Program-made: the position numbers and the translations under genes
The notes under the pieces: model-generated
Told to the model about the DNA's origin: nothing
Databases searched by the model: none
The model's input: the letters and a program-made list of their open reading frames with translations, nothing else
DNA from: Acidobacteriota bacterium
Lineage (GTDB): Bacteria > Acidobacteriota > Blastocatellia > RBC074
Direction: 5' to 3'
Assembly: GCA_018269055.1 (NCBI GenBank)
Contig: JAFDVI010000012.1
Location: forward strand, 1-64,000
DNA length: 64,000 nucleotides
Shown here: positions 50,747 to 60,179 of the stretch, one piece after another
Layout of the letters: each line of letters opens with the position of its first letter
Position numbering within the stretch: position 1 is the first letter of the stretch

Positions 50747-50795
50747 GATCGCGGATTGCAGAAAATCGGCAGTCCGCAGTTTGCAATCCGCAATC
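50747..50795. repeat. small inverted repeat between fabG and acpP
   Basis: Arms GATCGCGGATTGCA (50747-50760) and TGCAATCCGCAATC (50782-50795), one mismatch. A central GGCAGTCCGCAG part adds a further stem. It could modulate the high acpP expression by mRNA folding. Confidence 0.6.
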
Positions 50796-50819
50796 TAAAA
50801 TCACGACTTGGAGGAATTC

Positions 50820-51059
50820 ATGGCAGATTCAATTATTGAGAAAGTAAAACAGATTATCGTGGATGAACTCGGTGTAGACGAATCCGAAGTCACTGATAAC
50901 GCGCGGTTTATTGACGACCTGGGCGCGGATTCACTCGACACGGTGGAACTGGTGATGCGATTCGAAGAAGAGTTCGGCATCGAAATTCCTGACGAAGAAG
51001 CTGAAAAGATTCAGAGCGTCGGCGACGCTTTCCGCTACATTGAAGAGCACAGGAAATAA
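50820..51059 (+). CDS. acpP: acyl carrier protein
   Basis: 79 residues from the ATG at 50820, with GGAGG five bases upstream (the TTG that begins the frame is inside that site). Highly acidic; the phosphopantetheine site is [12 protein letters not shown] with S38. The central carrier of the fatty acid synthase; placed between fabG and fabF as usual. Confidence 0.97.
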   Translation: MADSIIEKVKQIIVDELGVDESEVTDNARFIDDLGADSLDTVELVMRFEEEFGIEIPDEEAEKIQSVGDAFRYIEEHRK

Positions 51060-51095
51060 TTCCCTGCGCTGGCGTACGGCATCGCCCGCAAAATT

Positions 51096-51175
51096 GAGCC
51101 ACAAAAAGGCACAAAACTTACAAAAGCCAACTCCGCCTTGGGTTACTTTTGTGGTGCAATTGCTTTTTTGTGGCT
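51096..51175. repeat. inverted repeat between acpP and fabF
   Basis: Arms AGCCACAAAAAGGCACAAAA and a complementary CTTTTGTGGTGCAATTGC...TTTTGTGGCT with a few mismatches. REP-like; it lies in the 155-base gap of an otherwise tight operon. Confidence 0.6.
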
Positions 51176-51213
51176 GATTGTCTTTACAGATATTTCCGAA
51201 GGGGAAGGACGTC

Positions 51214-52464
51214 GTGAACAACGAAATGATAAAGAGGCGCGTTGTTGTCACTGGTATCGGGTTGGTTAGCCCATTGGGCAACAATACGGAAGAAACCTGG
51301 GCGGGTTTGACGGCCGGACGCAGTGGGGTTGATTACATTGCGCGTTTCGATACCAGTCAGCACAAGGTCAAATTCGCCGCTGAAACCAAACACTTCGATC
51401 CGGGCAAGTTCATCGAAAAGAAAGAGTTGAAGAAGATGGATTACTTTATCTTCTTTGCGATTGCCGGTTCAAAGGAGGCGCTGGAAGATTCCGGGTTGAA
51501 AATTACCGATGGAAACGCCGATCTGATTGGCGCTTACATCGGAAGCGGCATTGGCGGTTTTGGCGTTTTTGAGCGCGAACACACCAAGATGTTGGAAGGC
51601 GGCCCGGATCGCATTTCCCCGTTTTTTATTCCGGCTTCGATTGTCAACCTGGCTTCGGGCTATGTTTCGATTTACACAGGCGCCAAAGGCCCGAATTCGG
51701 CAACGGCTACGGCCTGCAGTTCCGGCGCGCACGCCATCGGAGACAGTTTCAAAATCATCCAGCGCGGAGACGCTGTGGCCATGATTTGTGGTGGCACCGA
51801 AGGCGCAATTACTCCCATGTCGGTCGGAGGATTTGCGGCAATGCGCGCGCTTTCGACCCGGAACGATGACCCGCAACGAGCTTCGCGCCCCTTTGACAAA
51901 GACCGTGACGGGTTCGTCATCGGAGAAGGTGCAGGCATTTTGGTTTTGGAGGAATTGGAGCACGCCAAAGCCCGCGGCGCCAAGATTTATGCCGAAGTCG
52001 TTGGGTATGGAATGTCGGCTGACGCTTTCCATATCACGTTGCCGGACATGGACGGTCCGCGTCGTGTGATGTTGAAAACAGTTAAAGACGCGGGAGTGAC
52101 TCCCGATCGAGTGGATTACATCAACGTCCACGGGACCTCAACTCCGGTCGGAGATGCTAACGAAACCAAGGCGATCAAAGCCGCATTTGGTGACCATGCC
52201 TACAAACTGGCATTGAGTTCCACGAAGTCCATGACGGGCCACTTACTGGGTGGAGCCGGGGGATTGGAAGCCGGAATTACGGCGTTGGCGGTTTACAATC
52301 AACTCTTGCCGCCGACGATCAATTACGAAACCGCGGACCCGGATTGTGATCTTGACTGTGTACCGAACCAGGCACGCCCCTCAAAGGTAACTTATGCATT
52401 ATCAAATAGTTTTGGCTTTGGGGGCACAAATGCTGCGCTACTTTTCAAGCGATATCATGAGTAA
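51214..52464 (+). CDS. fabF: beta-ketoacyl-ACP synthase II
   Basis: 416 residues from a GTG at 51214, which has GGGGAAGGA four bases upstream; the ATG at 51226 (MIKRRVVVTGIG) is the other option, and the frame itself opens at 51178. The Cys-His-His triad is in TATACSSGAHAIGD, NVHGTSTPVGD and KSMTGHLLGGAGG. Condenses malonyl-ACP with acyl-ACP. Last gene of the fab operon, followed by a terminator. Confidence 0.96.
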   Translation: MNNEMIKRRVVVTGIGLVSPLGNNTEETWAGLTAGRSGVDYIARFDTSQHKVKFAAETKHFDPGKFIEKKELKKMDYFIFFAIAGSKEALEDSGLKITDGNADLIGAYIGSGIGGFGVFEREHTKMLEGGPDRISPFFIPASIVNLASGYVSIYTGAKGPNSATATACSSGAHAIGDSFKIIQRGDAVAMICGGTEGAITPMSVGGFAAMRALSTRNDDPQRASRPFDKDRDGFVIGEGAGILVLEELEHAKARGAKIYAEVVGYGMSADAFHITLPDMDGPRRVMLKTVKDAGVTPDRVDYINVHGTSTPVGDANETKAIKAAFGDHAYKLALSSTKSMTGHLLGGAGGLEAGITALAVYNQLLPPTINYETADPDCDLDCVPNQARPSKVTYALSNSFGFGGTNAALLFKRYHE

Positions 52465-52503
52465 CCCAACCATCACTGTTTGAGTAACAGTTGTCAAACC
52501 ATC

Positions 52504-52544
52504 AAAAGCTGAGCGAGTTTAGGCTTGAACCCGCTCAGCTTTTT
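52504..52544 (+). terminator. rho-independent terminator of the fab operon
   Basis: Arms AAAAGCTGAGCG...and CGCTCAGCTTTT with an inner GAGTTTAGGCTTGAACC part, then T-run. 40 bases after the fabF stop. Confidence 0.8.
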
Positions 52545-52772
52545 CCCTCTCGGCTGTGAACCAGGACAAAACACTTCTAAAAAATTCCGATTCAAATACC
52601 TACACTTTCCCTTTTCATTCATCCTCGCACGATTTCCAGACAGAGCGCAGCTAAGCCTAGTGCTATCAACCCCAAATGTCAGGAAACGCCGACTGGCATA
52701 GCCATTGCTCGCCGAGGAGCAGACTTGCGGCCTAAATTACTAAGCCCAAGAAACAAACGGAGGGCGCAAAGA
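52545..52772. other. intergenic region upstream of response regulator
   Basis: About 230 bases after the fab terminator. It probably holds the response regulator promoter; no clear hexamers, repeat or RNA gene is seen. Confidence 0.4.
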
Positions 52773-53198
52773 ATGTCGAACCGTAGACACAAGATTATGG
52801 TCGTGGAAGATGATCTGACTCTACGACTCACCCTGACAGAATTGTTTCGTTTACAAGGTTTTGCCGTTGTCACCGCTCGTGACGGCGATGAAGGTTATCT
52901 GCAAGCAGTCGCACATCAACCGGATTTGATTATTACTGACCTGCAAATGCCTGTTTTGGATGGAATTGAACTTGCTCGCCTGATCCGCCGCGAACATGGA
53001 AAACTCAGCGAAATTCCCATCATCGCCTTAAGCGGCAATCTGGGAGAGTTTAACTTACCGGATAAGCTGGGAGCTGGCATTGACCGATTTGTAGACAAAT
53101 CGGTGTTTGACAGCAAAAGTTTAATGGAATCAGTCAACTCTCTGCTCGGAATAAAAAATCTTGCAGTTACAGCGTCCGTCAGCAATTTGAGCCAGTAA
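52773..53198 (+). CDS. single-domain response regulator
   Basis: 141 residues from the ATG at 52773 with GGAGGG nine bases upstream; the frame starts at 52725. All receiver residues are present: D13/D14, phosphorylation site D56 in IITDLQMP, S87 and K109 (VDKSV). No output domain, so it acts by protein contacts like CheY or Spo0F. No histidine kinase is close by; the partner is unknown. Confidence 0.9.
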   Translation: MSNRRHKIMVVEDDLTLRLTLTELFRLQGFAVVTARDGDEGYLQAVAHQPDLIITDLQMPVLDGIELARLIRREHGKLSEIPIIALSGNLGEFNLPDKLGAGIDRFVDKSVFDSKSLMESVNSLLGIKNLAVTASVSNLSQ

Positions 53199-53263
53199 GT
53201 TTAGGCAAGGTGGATTTGATAATTTCCGAAGTTGGCCCCGACGAGATTACCAATTCCACCATT

Positions 53264-53812
53264 TCAGTCTTTACGTGGCTGATAAAACTCAGGATGAACG
53301 AAGGGTAACAATGCAAAAATCACAGCGGGCTTATACAAATCCAGTCTTGTAACCACGCCGTCCGATAAAATCCCAATCGCGCCATCTTTTTGCTTTGAGT
53401 TCGAGCGGCCAAAAAACCGATCATCGGCTTCGCCAAGCTCAATTCCCTGTCGAACCAAATCAGCAACAGGTTCCGGCAACAAAAACCGACCGGATTGACC
53501 TTTACCGACACGGCCTCGCCGATCCACAACGACAATCCAGGCATAAGCCCACATTCCTTCTTCAGAATCCAGCGTTCCACCTTCCAACCCTACGCCGAAT
53601 TCCGCGTCAGGAGTTTTTTCCAAGGCCTGCCGCGCGCGATTGAGCGCACCGATGAACATTTCGTGATCGGAATCTGGTTGCGCGCTGACGCCGGAATCGG
53701 TGTTGACACCAACCGCACGCGCTTCCGGCCAGAACGCGACAACCGCTTCGGCAACACAATTGATTTTGACAGGGTTTTCAGAACCAACGGCAAAACATGA
53801 GTTCAATGGCAT
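53264..53812 (-). CDS. yjjX: probable inosine/xanthosine triphosphatase (YjjX/DUF84)
   Basis: 182 residues. FAVGSENPVKINCV at the N-terminus, SGVSAQPDSDHEMFIGALNRA, FGVGLEGG and SKQKDGAIGILSDG are the marks of the DUF84/YjjX NTPase family. These enzymes hydrolyse non-canonical ITP and XTP, keeping them from nucleic acids. Single gene, convergent with the response regulator. Confidence 0.9.
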   Translation of the reverse strand: MPLNSCFAVGSENPVKINCVAEAVVAFWPEARAVGVNTDSGVSAQPDSDHEMFIGALNRARQALEKTPDAEFGVGLEGGTLDSEEGMWAYAWIVVVDRRGRVGKGQSGRFLLPEPVADLVRQGIELGEADDRFFGRSNSKQKDGAIGILSDGVVTRLDLYKPAVIFALLPFVHPEFYQPRKD

Positions 53813-53895
53813 AAGTAGAATCAGTAAGTTGAAGTTTGCGTGCAGACCCGTAAACTACCACGGCATCATCATCGCTCACAAATTCCAGAGACTTT

Positions 53896-56800
53896 ATGAC
53901 CTTGCTCAACCACGCTCCGCGCTTTGCTGCTGAATCGGCAAGCCAACTTGCTTACGAACTTTATGGCATCCGCTCGACGGCTGCGCCGTTGCCGAGTGAG
54001 CGCGATCAGAATTTTCTGCTCCCCACGGAGCCCGGCGACAAGTTTGTCCTCAAAATCGCCAACGCAACCGAAAATCGCGCCATGCTGGAAGCGCAGCAAC
54101 AAGCGATGACGCTGATCGCTGAACAATCGTCTTTTTGCCCACGCATCATGCCGTCCTTGACCGGCGACACCATCATCGAAGTTCGAGCCGAAAATTCCAA
54201 TCACTTTGCATGGTTGATCACCTACCTCGAAGGCGTTCCGCTCGGCAGCGTTAACCGACATTCGGACGATTTGCTGCGTGAACTTGGCCGTTGCCTGGGA
54301 CAGGTTGACCGCGCCCTGGCTGAATTCGATCACCCCGCCATTCATCGCGACTTTCATTGGGATTTGGCCAACGGGCTGCGCGAAGTTCGCAAATTCCAGC
54401 CGCTGATTTTGGAAAACGATGTGCGGCAACTGGTCGGCAAACTGGCCGACGAATTCGAGCGCGAAACCTCGCCGTTGTTGCCCCATCTCCGCCGCAGTGC
54501 GATCCACAACGACGCAAACGATTACAACGTGTTAGTCGGCGGAGGCAACGATCTGTACTCGCGAAATCAGCGCGTGGTCGGCTTGGTGGATTTTGGGGAT
54601 ATGGTTTTCAGCTATACGATTGGCGATTTGGCCATCGCAATTGCTTACGCGATTTTGGACAAATCCGATCCGCTTGCCGCAGCCACACAAATCGTCGCAG
54701 GCTATCAAGCTGAAAATCCATTGACGGAAGCTGAACTCAGCGCGCTATTTGGCCTGGTCAAACTGCGGTTATGCGTCAGCGTTTGCATGGCCGCTCACCA
54801 ACAACGGCAACGCCCCGATGATGAATACCTGACAATCAGCCAGCAACCGATTCGTTCGACGCTGCCGCGACTGGCGGCAATTCATCCGCGCTTTGCCGAA
54901 ACTGCTTTCCGCCACGCCTGCGGCTTGAAAAAAGAGTTCAGAGTACCGCCTTTAGGCGGCAGTCTCGGCGATCAAATTCAACCGCCTAAAGGCGGAACTC
55001 TGAACTTCTCTTCCGTGATTGATGCCGATCTCAGAACTGAACCTTTGATTGTTTTTGATCTCAGCGTCAGCAGTCCCCTGCTCAGTGGCGATGCTGAAGA
55101 AAACTCCGAACCGAAATTGACCAAGCGGCTGTTTGGTTTGATGAAATCCGCTGGCGTCACCGTTGGCGTTGGGCGTTACGACGAAGCGCGCATGCTGTAC
55201 GTCACGCCACTGTTTGCCGCCGATACGCGCACCGGCGAAGCGCGAACCGTGCATCTGGGAATTGATCTTTTTGTCGAATCAGGCTCGGCGGTTTATGCGC
55301 CGCTGGCGGGTGAAGTCCATTCGTTTCACAACAACAATGCGCCGCTGGATTATGGGCCCGTCATCATCCTGAAACACAAAACTGATGCGAAGGAATTTTT
55401 CACGCTTTATGGCCATCTCAGCGAAGACTCGTTGGAAGGTTTGTATGTTGGCCAACCGATCGCCGCTGGCCAGCGAATCGCTTCGATTGGTGCGCCGCCG
55501 ACCAATGGAAACTGGACGCCGCACCTGCACTTTCAAATCATCACCGATTTACTGGATTTGGGTTATGACTTTCCCGGAGTTTGCCGCGCCAGCGAGCGCG
55601 AACTCTGGCGTGAGTTTTCGCCTGATCCGAATTTGATTCTGGGCATTCCCGCCGACCGCTTTCCACCGATAGAACCCAGCAAATCCGAAACGCTCATCCG
55701 TCGTCGCCGACGCATTGGCCGCAACCTAAGCATTGGATACCGCAATCCGGTCAAAGTCGTTCGTGGTTGGCGACAGTATTTGTTCGATGAAACCGGCAGG
55801 CAATATCTGGACGCATACAACAACGTCCCGCATGTGGGCCATTGCCATCCGCGAATCATCGAAGCTGCGTGCAAACAGATGGCCGTGCTCAACACCAACA
55901 CGCGTTATTTGCACGACGCCATCAACCGCTACGCTGAAGAATTATGCGCCACACTGCCGGAAAATTTGAGCGTTTGCTTTTTCATCAATTCCGCCAGCGA
56001 AGCGAATGAACTGGCCCTGCGGTTAGCCCGCGCGCATACGCTGCAGAAGGACCTGATCGTACTGGAAGCCGCGTACCACGGCCACACGACCGGTTTGATT
56101 GACATCAGCCCGTACAAACACGGTGGCCCCGGCGGCAACGGAGCCCCTGACTGGGTTCATACCGTGCCGATTCCGGATGGCTATCGTGGGGTGTTCAAAT
56201 ACGACGATCCGCAATCGGGCGACAAGTATGCATCTCACGTTCGCGATGTGATCGAACGATTGAAGGCAAATGGTAAAGGTTTGGCGGGCTTCATTGCCGA
56301 AACCTGTCCCAGCGTCGGCGGGCAAATTTTTCTGCCTTCAGGCTATCTGGCTTCTGTTTATGCAGCGGTGCGCTCGGCTGGCGGAGTTTGCATCGCCGAT
56401 GAAGTGCAAACTGGCCTGGGGCGCATCGGCACGGATTTTTGGGCGTTTCAGGCGCACGGCGTTGCGCCGGACATTGTCGTGATGGGTAAACCCATCGGCA
56501 ACGGGCATCCGATTGGCGCTGTGGTGACAACGCCGGAAATTGCCGACTCGTTCAACAACGGCATGGAGTTTTTCAGCACCTTCGGCGGCAATCCGGTTTC
56601 GTGCGCGGTCGGTTTGGAAGTGCTGCATGTCGTCCGGGAAGAAAACCTTCAAGAGCACGCCTTGCGCATCGGCAATCGAATGCTCGAAGCCTTGCACCCA
56701 TTTGTGGATCGCTTTCCGCTGGTTGGCGATGTGCGCGGCTCCGGATTATTTTTGGGCGTGGAATTGGTGCGCGACCGGGTGACGTTGGAACCTGCGGCGG

Positions 56801-56970
56801 AAGAGACTTCTTTCGTCGCCAACCGAATGCGCGACCACGGGATTTTGCTTGGCACGGACGGCCCGCATCATAACGTCATCAAAATTCGCCCGCCGATGCC
56901 ATTTGACGAAGCCAATGCGGATTTTCTGGTAAACACGATGGCTGATATCTTGGCGCGAGATTTTCAATAA
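53896..56970 (+). CDS. fusion of APH-type kinase, M23 peptidase and class III aminotransferase
   Basis: 1024 residues. First third: aminoglycoside-phosphotransferase/choline-kinase-like domain with HRDFH (H150-D152), [10 protein letters not shown] (catalytic D206) and VDFGDM (D232). Middle: M23 endopeptidase-like domain with H453-L-G-I-D457 and H543-L-H545. Last part from about 610: PLP class III aminotransferase, with [10 protein letters not shown] and the Schiff-base K865 in [10 protein letters not shown]. Similar triple fusions are known and resemble the two steps of amino-alcohol breakdown (phosphorylation, then a PLP phospho-lyase or transaminase reaction); the substrate is not known. 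A palindromic repeat encodes residues 348-370 between domains one and two. Confidence 0.88.
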   Translation: MTLLNHAPRFAAESASQLAYELYGIRSTAAPLPSERDQNFLLPTEPGDKFVLKIANATENRAMLEAQQQAMTLIAEQSSFCPRIMPSLTGDTIIEVRAENSNHFAWLITYLEGVPLGSVNRHSDDLLRELGRCLGQVDRALAEFDHPAIHRDFHWDLANGLREVRKFQPLILENDVRQLVGKLADEFERETSPLLPHLRRSAIHNDANDYNVLVGGGNDLYSRNQRVVGLVDFGDMVFSYTIGDLAIAIAYAILDKSDPLAAATQIVAGYQAENPLTEAELSALFGLVKLRLCVSVCMAAHQQRQRPDDEYLTISQQPIRSTLPRLAAIHPRFAETAFRHACGLKKEFRVPPLGGSLGDQIQPPKGGTLNFSSVIDADLRTEPLIVFDLSVSSPLLSGDAEENSEPKLTKRLFGLMKSAGVTVGVGRYDEARMLYVTPLFAADTRTGEARTVHLGIDLFVESGSAVYAPLAGEVHSFHNNNAPLDYGPVIILKHKTDAKEFFTLYGHLSEDSLEGLYVGQPIAAGQRIASIGAPPTNGNWTPHLHFQIITDLLDLGYDFPGVCRASERELWREFSPDPNLILGIPADRFPPIEPSKSETLIRRRRRIGRNLSIGYRNPVKVVRGWRQYLFDETGRQYLDAYNNVPHVGHCHPRIIEAACKQMAVLNTNTRYLHDAINRYAEELCATLPENLSVCFFINSASEANELALRLARAHTLQKDLIVLEAAYHGHTTGLIDISPYKHGGPGGNGAPDWVHTVPIPDGYRGVFKYDDPQSGDKYASHVRDVIERLKANGKGLAGFIAETCPSVGGQIFLPSGYLASVYAAVRSAGGVCIADEVQTGLGRIGTDFWAFQAHGVAPDIVVMGKPIGNGHPIGAVVTTPEIADSFNNGMEFFSTFGGNPVSCAVGLEVLHVVREENLQEHALRIGNRMLEALHPFVDRFPLVGDVRGSGLFLGVELVRDRVTLEPAAEETSFVANRMRDHGILLGTDGPHHNVIKIRPPMPFDEANADFLVNTMADILARDFQ
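54936..55005. repeat. GTTCAGAGT palindromic element, copy 5, in coding sequence
   Basis: 70 bases, ends GTTCAGAGT/ACTCTGAAC, inner arms ACCGCCTTTAGGCGG and CCGCCTAAAGGCGGA. It is read through without stop as [20 protein letters not shown] and TLNF, in the linker between the kinase and the M23 domains. Confidence 0.9.
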
Positions 56971-56982
56971 GGAGCGACACAA

Positions 56983-57660
56983 ATGTTTCCGACAACGTCT
57001 CAAATTCTCAACAATTACCTGCTGCAATTGGTTGCCTTGATCTTGATGCTTGTGGTTGGCATCGGCTTATTGATTCGATTTATCAGGGCTCGCAGTCCTG
57101 AAGCGCGCAAAGAAGGATCGTATCCGGCAAACTGGGCGTTTATCGGAGTCGCCTTGGTGATTGCATTTGTCGTCTGCTATTTCAGCTTACCCGCCCTGGT
57201 AAATGCGTTTCGCTACAGGTTTGATCCGCAACAAATTACCGAAATTCGTGTGACCAAGCTGTCAGATCCGTCGAGCGCCAATACCAAAAAAGCCGAGCCG
57301 GTCGTCATCACGGATCGCGAACTGATTGCCAAAGGCTTTCAAACGTTGACGACCGCTGCCGGTTATGGCGCCAACCACGAACGACTTTTGCCGGACGGTT
57401 ACGGGATTGATTTCAAACTGGCAGGTTCCAACGATTATTCGCCCATGCATTTGATCGCTTACCGCATGAGCAGGAAAGCCGGAGAAAGCACTACAACCAC
57501 GCCGGTCAGCGTGATTGCCGTCAGCACGTACCAGGAAGCAGCGGACATCACTTTCAACTGCCCAGCATTTCACACCTGGTTAAGAAAAAACGTTGATCCA
57601 CTGTTCGCGCCGCCGCCGATCAATCTTCCTCCAATGGCGAACTCAACTCCTCAAAACTGA
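56983..57660 (+). CDS. membrane protein of unknown function
   Basis: 225 residues, AAGGAG eight bases before the ATG, 12 bases after the fusion gene, so cotranscribed. Two membrane helices at about 10-32 (YLLQLVALILMLVVGIGLL) and 46-68 (WAFIGVALVIAFVVCYFSL), with the remaining ~155 residues probably outside the cytoplasm and beta-rich. No family is recognised. Its last 10 bases overlap the convergent flavoprotein gene. Confidence 0.7.
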   Translation: MFPTTSQILNNYLLQLVALILMLVVGIGLLIRFIRARSPEARKEGSYPANWAFIGVALVIAFVVCYFSLPALVNAFRYRFDPQQITEIRVTKLSDPSSANTKKAEPVVITDRELIAKGFQTLTTAAGYGANHERLLPDGYGIDFKLAGSNDYSPMHLIAYRMSRKAGESTTTTPVSVIAVSTYQEAADITFNCPAFHTWLRKNVDPLFAPPPINLPPMANSTPQN

Positions 57661-58598
57661 CGGCGTAACCGTTCCGCAATGTCTTTAGCGGCGACGGCTC
57701 CGTGGCCAACGGCCGTTGCCACGCTCAAACACACCGGATTGCAAACATCGCCTGCGACATACACCCATTCCAGCGAAGTGCGCTGGTGGCGATCGGCGAC
57801 GATATAACCGGCTTCATTTAACTCGATTTGCCCGGAAAACGCTTCTGTGTTCGGCGCAATGCCAACGCGAACGAAGACGCCCTCCGTCTCAAGAACTTTC
57901 GGCTTGCCGGTACGAACATCTTCGATCACCAATCGCTCGACGTGCTCGCCGCCTTCGATTGCTTTCGCGTTGAACCCGGTTAGAAACTTGATGTTCGCAG
58001 TTTGTTGCGCTTCTTGAAGCCATTCGCTGCGCGCGCGAAAGTTGCCTGAGCGATGCACCAATGTCACCTGCGGGCAGACGCGCGACAGTATCAAACTGTT
58101 TTCCACCGCCGAATCTCCGCCGCCGATAACGCAAACGTTTTTGCCCGCGTACAAACTGTGATCCCGTGTAGCCGAAAAACTGACGCCGCCGCGAATGGCA
58201 AAACGATCTTCGCCGGGAATTTCCAGCCTGCGTTTTCGCGCTCCGGTGGCAATGATGATTGCCCGACTTGCCAACGATTCGCCGTTGCAAACCAAAGTTC
58301 GCTTGCTGAGATTGATGTCCTGCAACTGACAGCCGAGCCGGTACTGCAACTGCAATTCATCCAACTGAGCTTGAAACCGATCGCGCAAATCGCGCCCGTT
58401 TTCCGGTAGCAAGCCCGGATAGTCAATGACGCGATGAAACATGTGCAGCAACTGCCCGCCGAGTTCCGCTGCTTGCTCCAGCAGCACGGCGCGCAACCCC
58501 AACGAACTGCACCACAGCAAGGAACTCATACCTGCCGGGCCACCACCCAAAATGATCACATCGTCATCCGCCATACTTCGATCAAAAGCTAATTCCAC
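57651..58598 (-). CDS. NAD(P)H/FAD oxidoreductase, thioredoxin-reductase fold without CxxC
   Basis: 315 residues from GTG at 58598, overlapping the upstream gene's stop by 10 bases; an ATG at 58574 is the other start. FAD site ILGGGPAGMSS, NAD(P) site VIGGGDSAVEN, and the C-terminal VYVAGDVCNPVCLSVATAVG are those of thioredoxin reductases. At the place of the redox CxxC it reads SFSATRDHS, so there is no disulfide and it cannot be a thioredoxin reductase. Closest in type to ferredoxin/flavodoxin-NADP reductases. Coupling with the hydroxylase gene upstream suggests a joint reaction. Confidence 0.85.
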   Translation of the reverse strand: MELAFDRSMADDDVIILGGGPAGMSSLLWCSSLGLRAVLLEQAAELGGQLLHMFHRVIDYPGLLPENGRDLRDRFQAQLDELQLQYRLGCQLQDINLSKRTLVCNGESLASRAIIIATGARKRRLEIPGEDRFAIRGGVSFSATRDHSLYAGKNVCVIGGGDSAVENSLILSRVCPQVTLVHRSGNFRARSEWLQEAQQTANIKFLTGFNAKAIEGGEHVERLVIEDVRTGKPKVLETEGVFVRVGIAPNTEAFSGQIELNEAGYIVADRHQRTSLEWVYVAGDVCNPVCLSVATAVGHGAVAAKDIAERLRRQF

Positions 58599-60118
58599 CA
58601 GGCGTCAAAGCTCGCTTGCATTTGCGTAAACTCGCTCATTGCGCCAGCGCCAAACACGTACCGATCCGGTCGCACCAGAACGAAATCCAAACCCTCTTCG
58701 CGCATCCATCGCGCCAACGTTCCATGGGGTTCGACAAAATCTTTTCCGAACTGCCAGATGCTGATGTTTTTTCTGGCTGCCCACTCGACAACAGGTCCAG
58801 ATAGCGTTTCAGGTTTCACCAACAAGGCAAACCGATACCCCAATACATCGTCCAGCAAGGCTTTGCCGCCATTCCAATGCACTTCTACTTGAGGCAGGTG
58901 CCGCCCGGCCAGCCGCGCAGATTTCGCAATAAAACCGGATCTCAGCGGCGGACGACGCAACGTCAGGCGGCGAAAGAGGGATCGCAAACGCGGCGCTTTG
59001 TTCAAAATTTGAAGCGACAACTTTCTCCACCAGCGCTCGAACGCGTTGTGAGCCTGCAACCGTTCGCTGAGAAACAAAGCGCCTTTCAGCAATTGAATGT
59101 AATGCGGCCGTCGTTCCTCGCCATAAGTGTCCAACAGTTCCGCTTTGGCTCGGTCCGAAATTACAGCCGCCAATTTCCAAGCCAGGTTCATTGCATCGCG
59201 CACACCGGAACACATTCCTTGCCCAGCCGAAGGCGGCATCATGTGCGCTGCGTCGCCCGCCAGAAAGACATTCCCAATGCGCCAGGATTTGGCCACCAGC
59301 GAATTATGCGTATACGAAACAATACGCGTGACATCCAACCGTTGCGGATCAATAAATGGCGCTACCCAGCGGAGCACATTGGCCGTGTCCGGGACTGTTT
59401 CACCATCGGTCAATTGAAATTCCCAGCGGCGATTGGGGCCTATGCCGTTGGCAAAGATCGTCAACCGGTCAGGGTTCAGCACGTACCGGAACCGATTCGG
59501 TAGCAAGGCGGCATCGGCCATGTCTTTCAGCAGCGTGTCCACAATCAACCAACGGCGCTTTTGCGCGAAAGAATCCATCTGCACGCCAAACTTATCGCGA
59601 ATCCGACTTTGCCCTCCATCGCACCCCACCAACCATGATGCATTCACGACCAGCGAAGCCCCATCATCTGTGCGCCGCGCAATCACCGTAACACCGTCGC
59701 CCCTGTCTTCGACAGTTTCTGCCTCGACGCCCGTCAGTAACTGAACCTGCGGATACCGCGATACTCCATCGCGCAAAATCCGCTCGAAGGCGGGTTGGTC
59801 GAAATAACATGAACCAAAATATCCATGCAGGTTGCTGGCGATATGGACTTTGTCTTCGGCCAGCACGGTCCCCTTTTCGTCCACCACATCAATGTAGCCA
59901 AAGGGGGCCATGTGCTGAGACAATTGAGGCATCAATCCCGTCGCCTGAAAGTTTCGCTGCGTTTCTTCGTCGATGTGCGCCGCTCGCGGAAATGGATAAA
60001 TGTAGTGTTCGCGTTCGATCACAATCACCTTGCAACCAAGTTGACCGAGCAGGTTCGCCAAAACGACGCCGGTTGGGCCGCAACCAATCACAACGACATC
60101 ACTGTTATAAATTTCCAT
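58589..60118 (-). CDS. FAD-dependent aromatic hydroxylase (MhpA-like)
   Basis: 509 residues. FAD GxGxxG motif VIGCGPTGVVLANLLG at the N-terminus, the conserved CDGGQSRIRD (DG motif) and GNVFLAGDAAHMMPPSAGQGM (GD motif). Length and C-terminal thioredoxin-like part fit the group of 3-(3-hydroxyphenyl)propionate and related phenol hydroxylases. Substrate uncertain; no ring-cleavage gene is beside it. The next gene's start overlaps its stop. Confidence 0.88.
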   Translation of the reverse strand: MEIYNSDVVVIGCGPTGVVLANLLGQLGCKVIVIEREHYIYPFPRAAHIDEETQRNFQATGLMPQLSQHMAPFGYIDVVDEKGTVLAEDKVHIASNLHGYFGSCYFDQPAFERILRDGVSRYPQVQLLTGVEAETVEDRGDGVTVIARRTDDGASLVVNASWLVGCDGGQSRIRDKFGVQMDSFAQKRRWLIVDTLLKDMADAALLPNRFRYVLNPDRLTIFANGIGPNRRWEFQLTDGETVPDTANVLRWVAPFIDPQRLDVTRIVSYTHNSLVAKSWRIGNVFLAGDAAHMMPPSAGQGMCSGVRDAMNLAWKLAAVISDRAKAELLDTYGEERRPHYIQLLKGALFLSERLQAHNAFERWWRKLSLQILNKAPRLRSLFRRLTLRRPPLRSGFIAKSARLAGRHLPQVEVHWNGGKALLDDVLGYRFALLVKPETLSGPVVEWAARKNISIWQFGKDFVEPHGTLARWMREEGLDFVLVRPDRYVFGAGAMSEFTQMQASFDAWWN

Positions 60119-60179
60119 CTACCAAACTGCCTGATTGTTGTTTTTGATTTTTCGCTGAATTCGCTGAACGAATCCTCTT

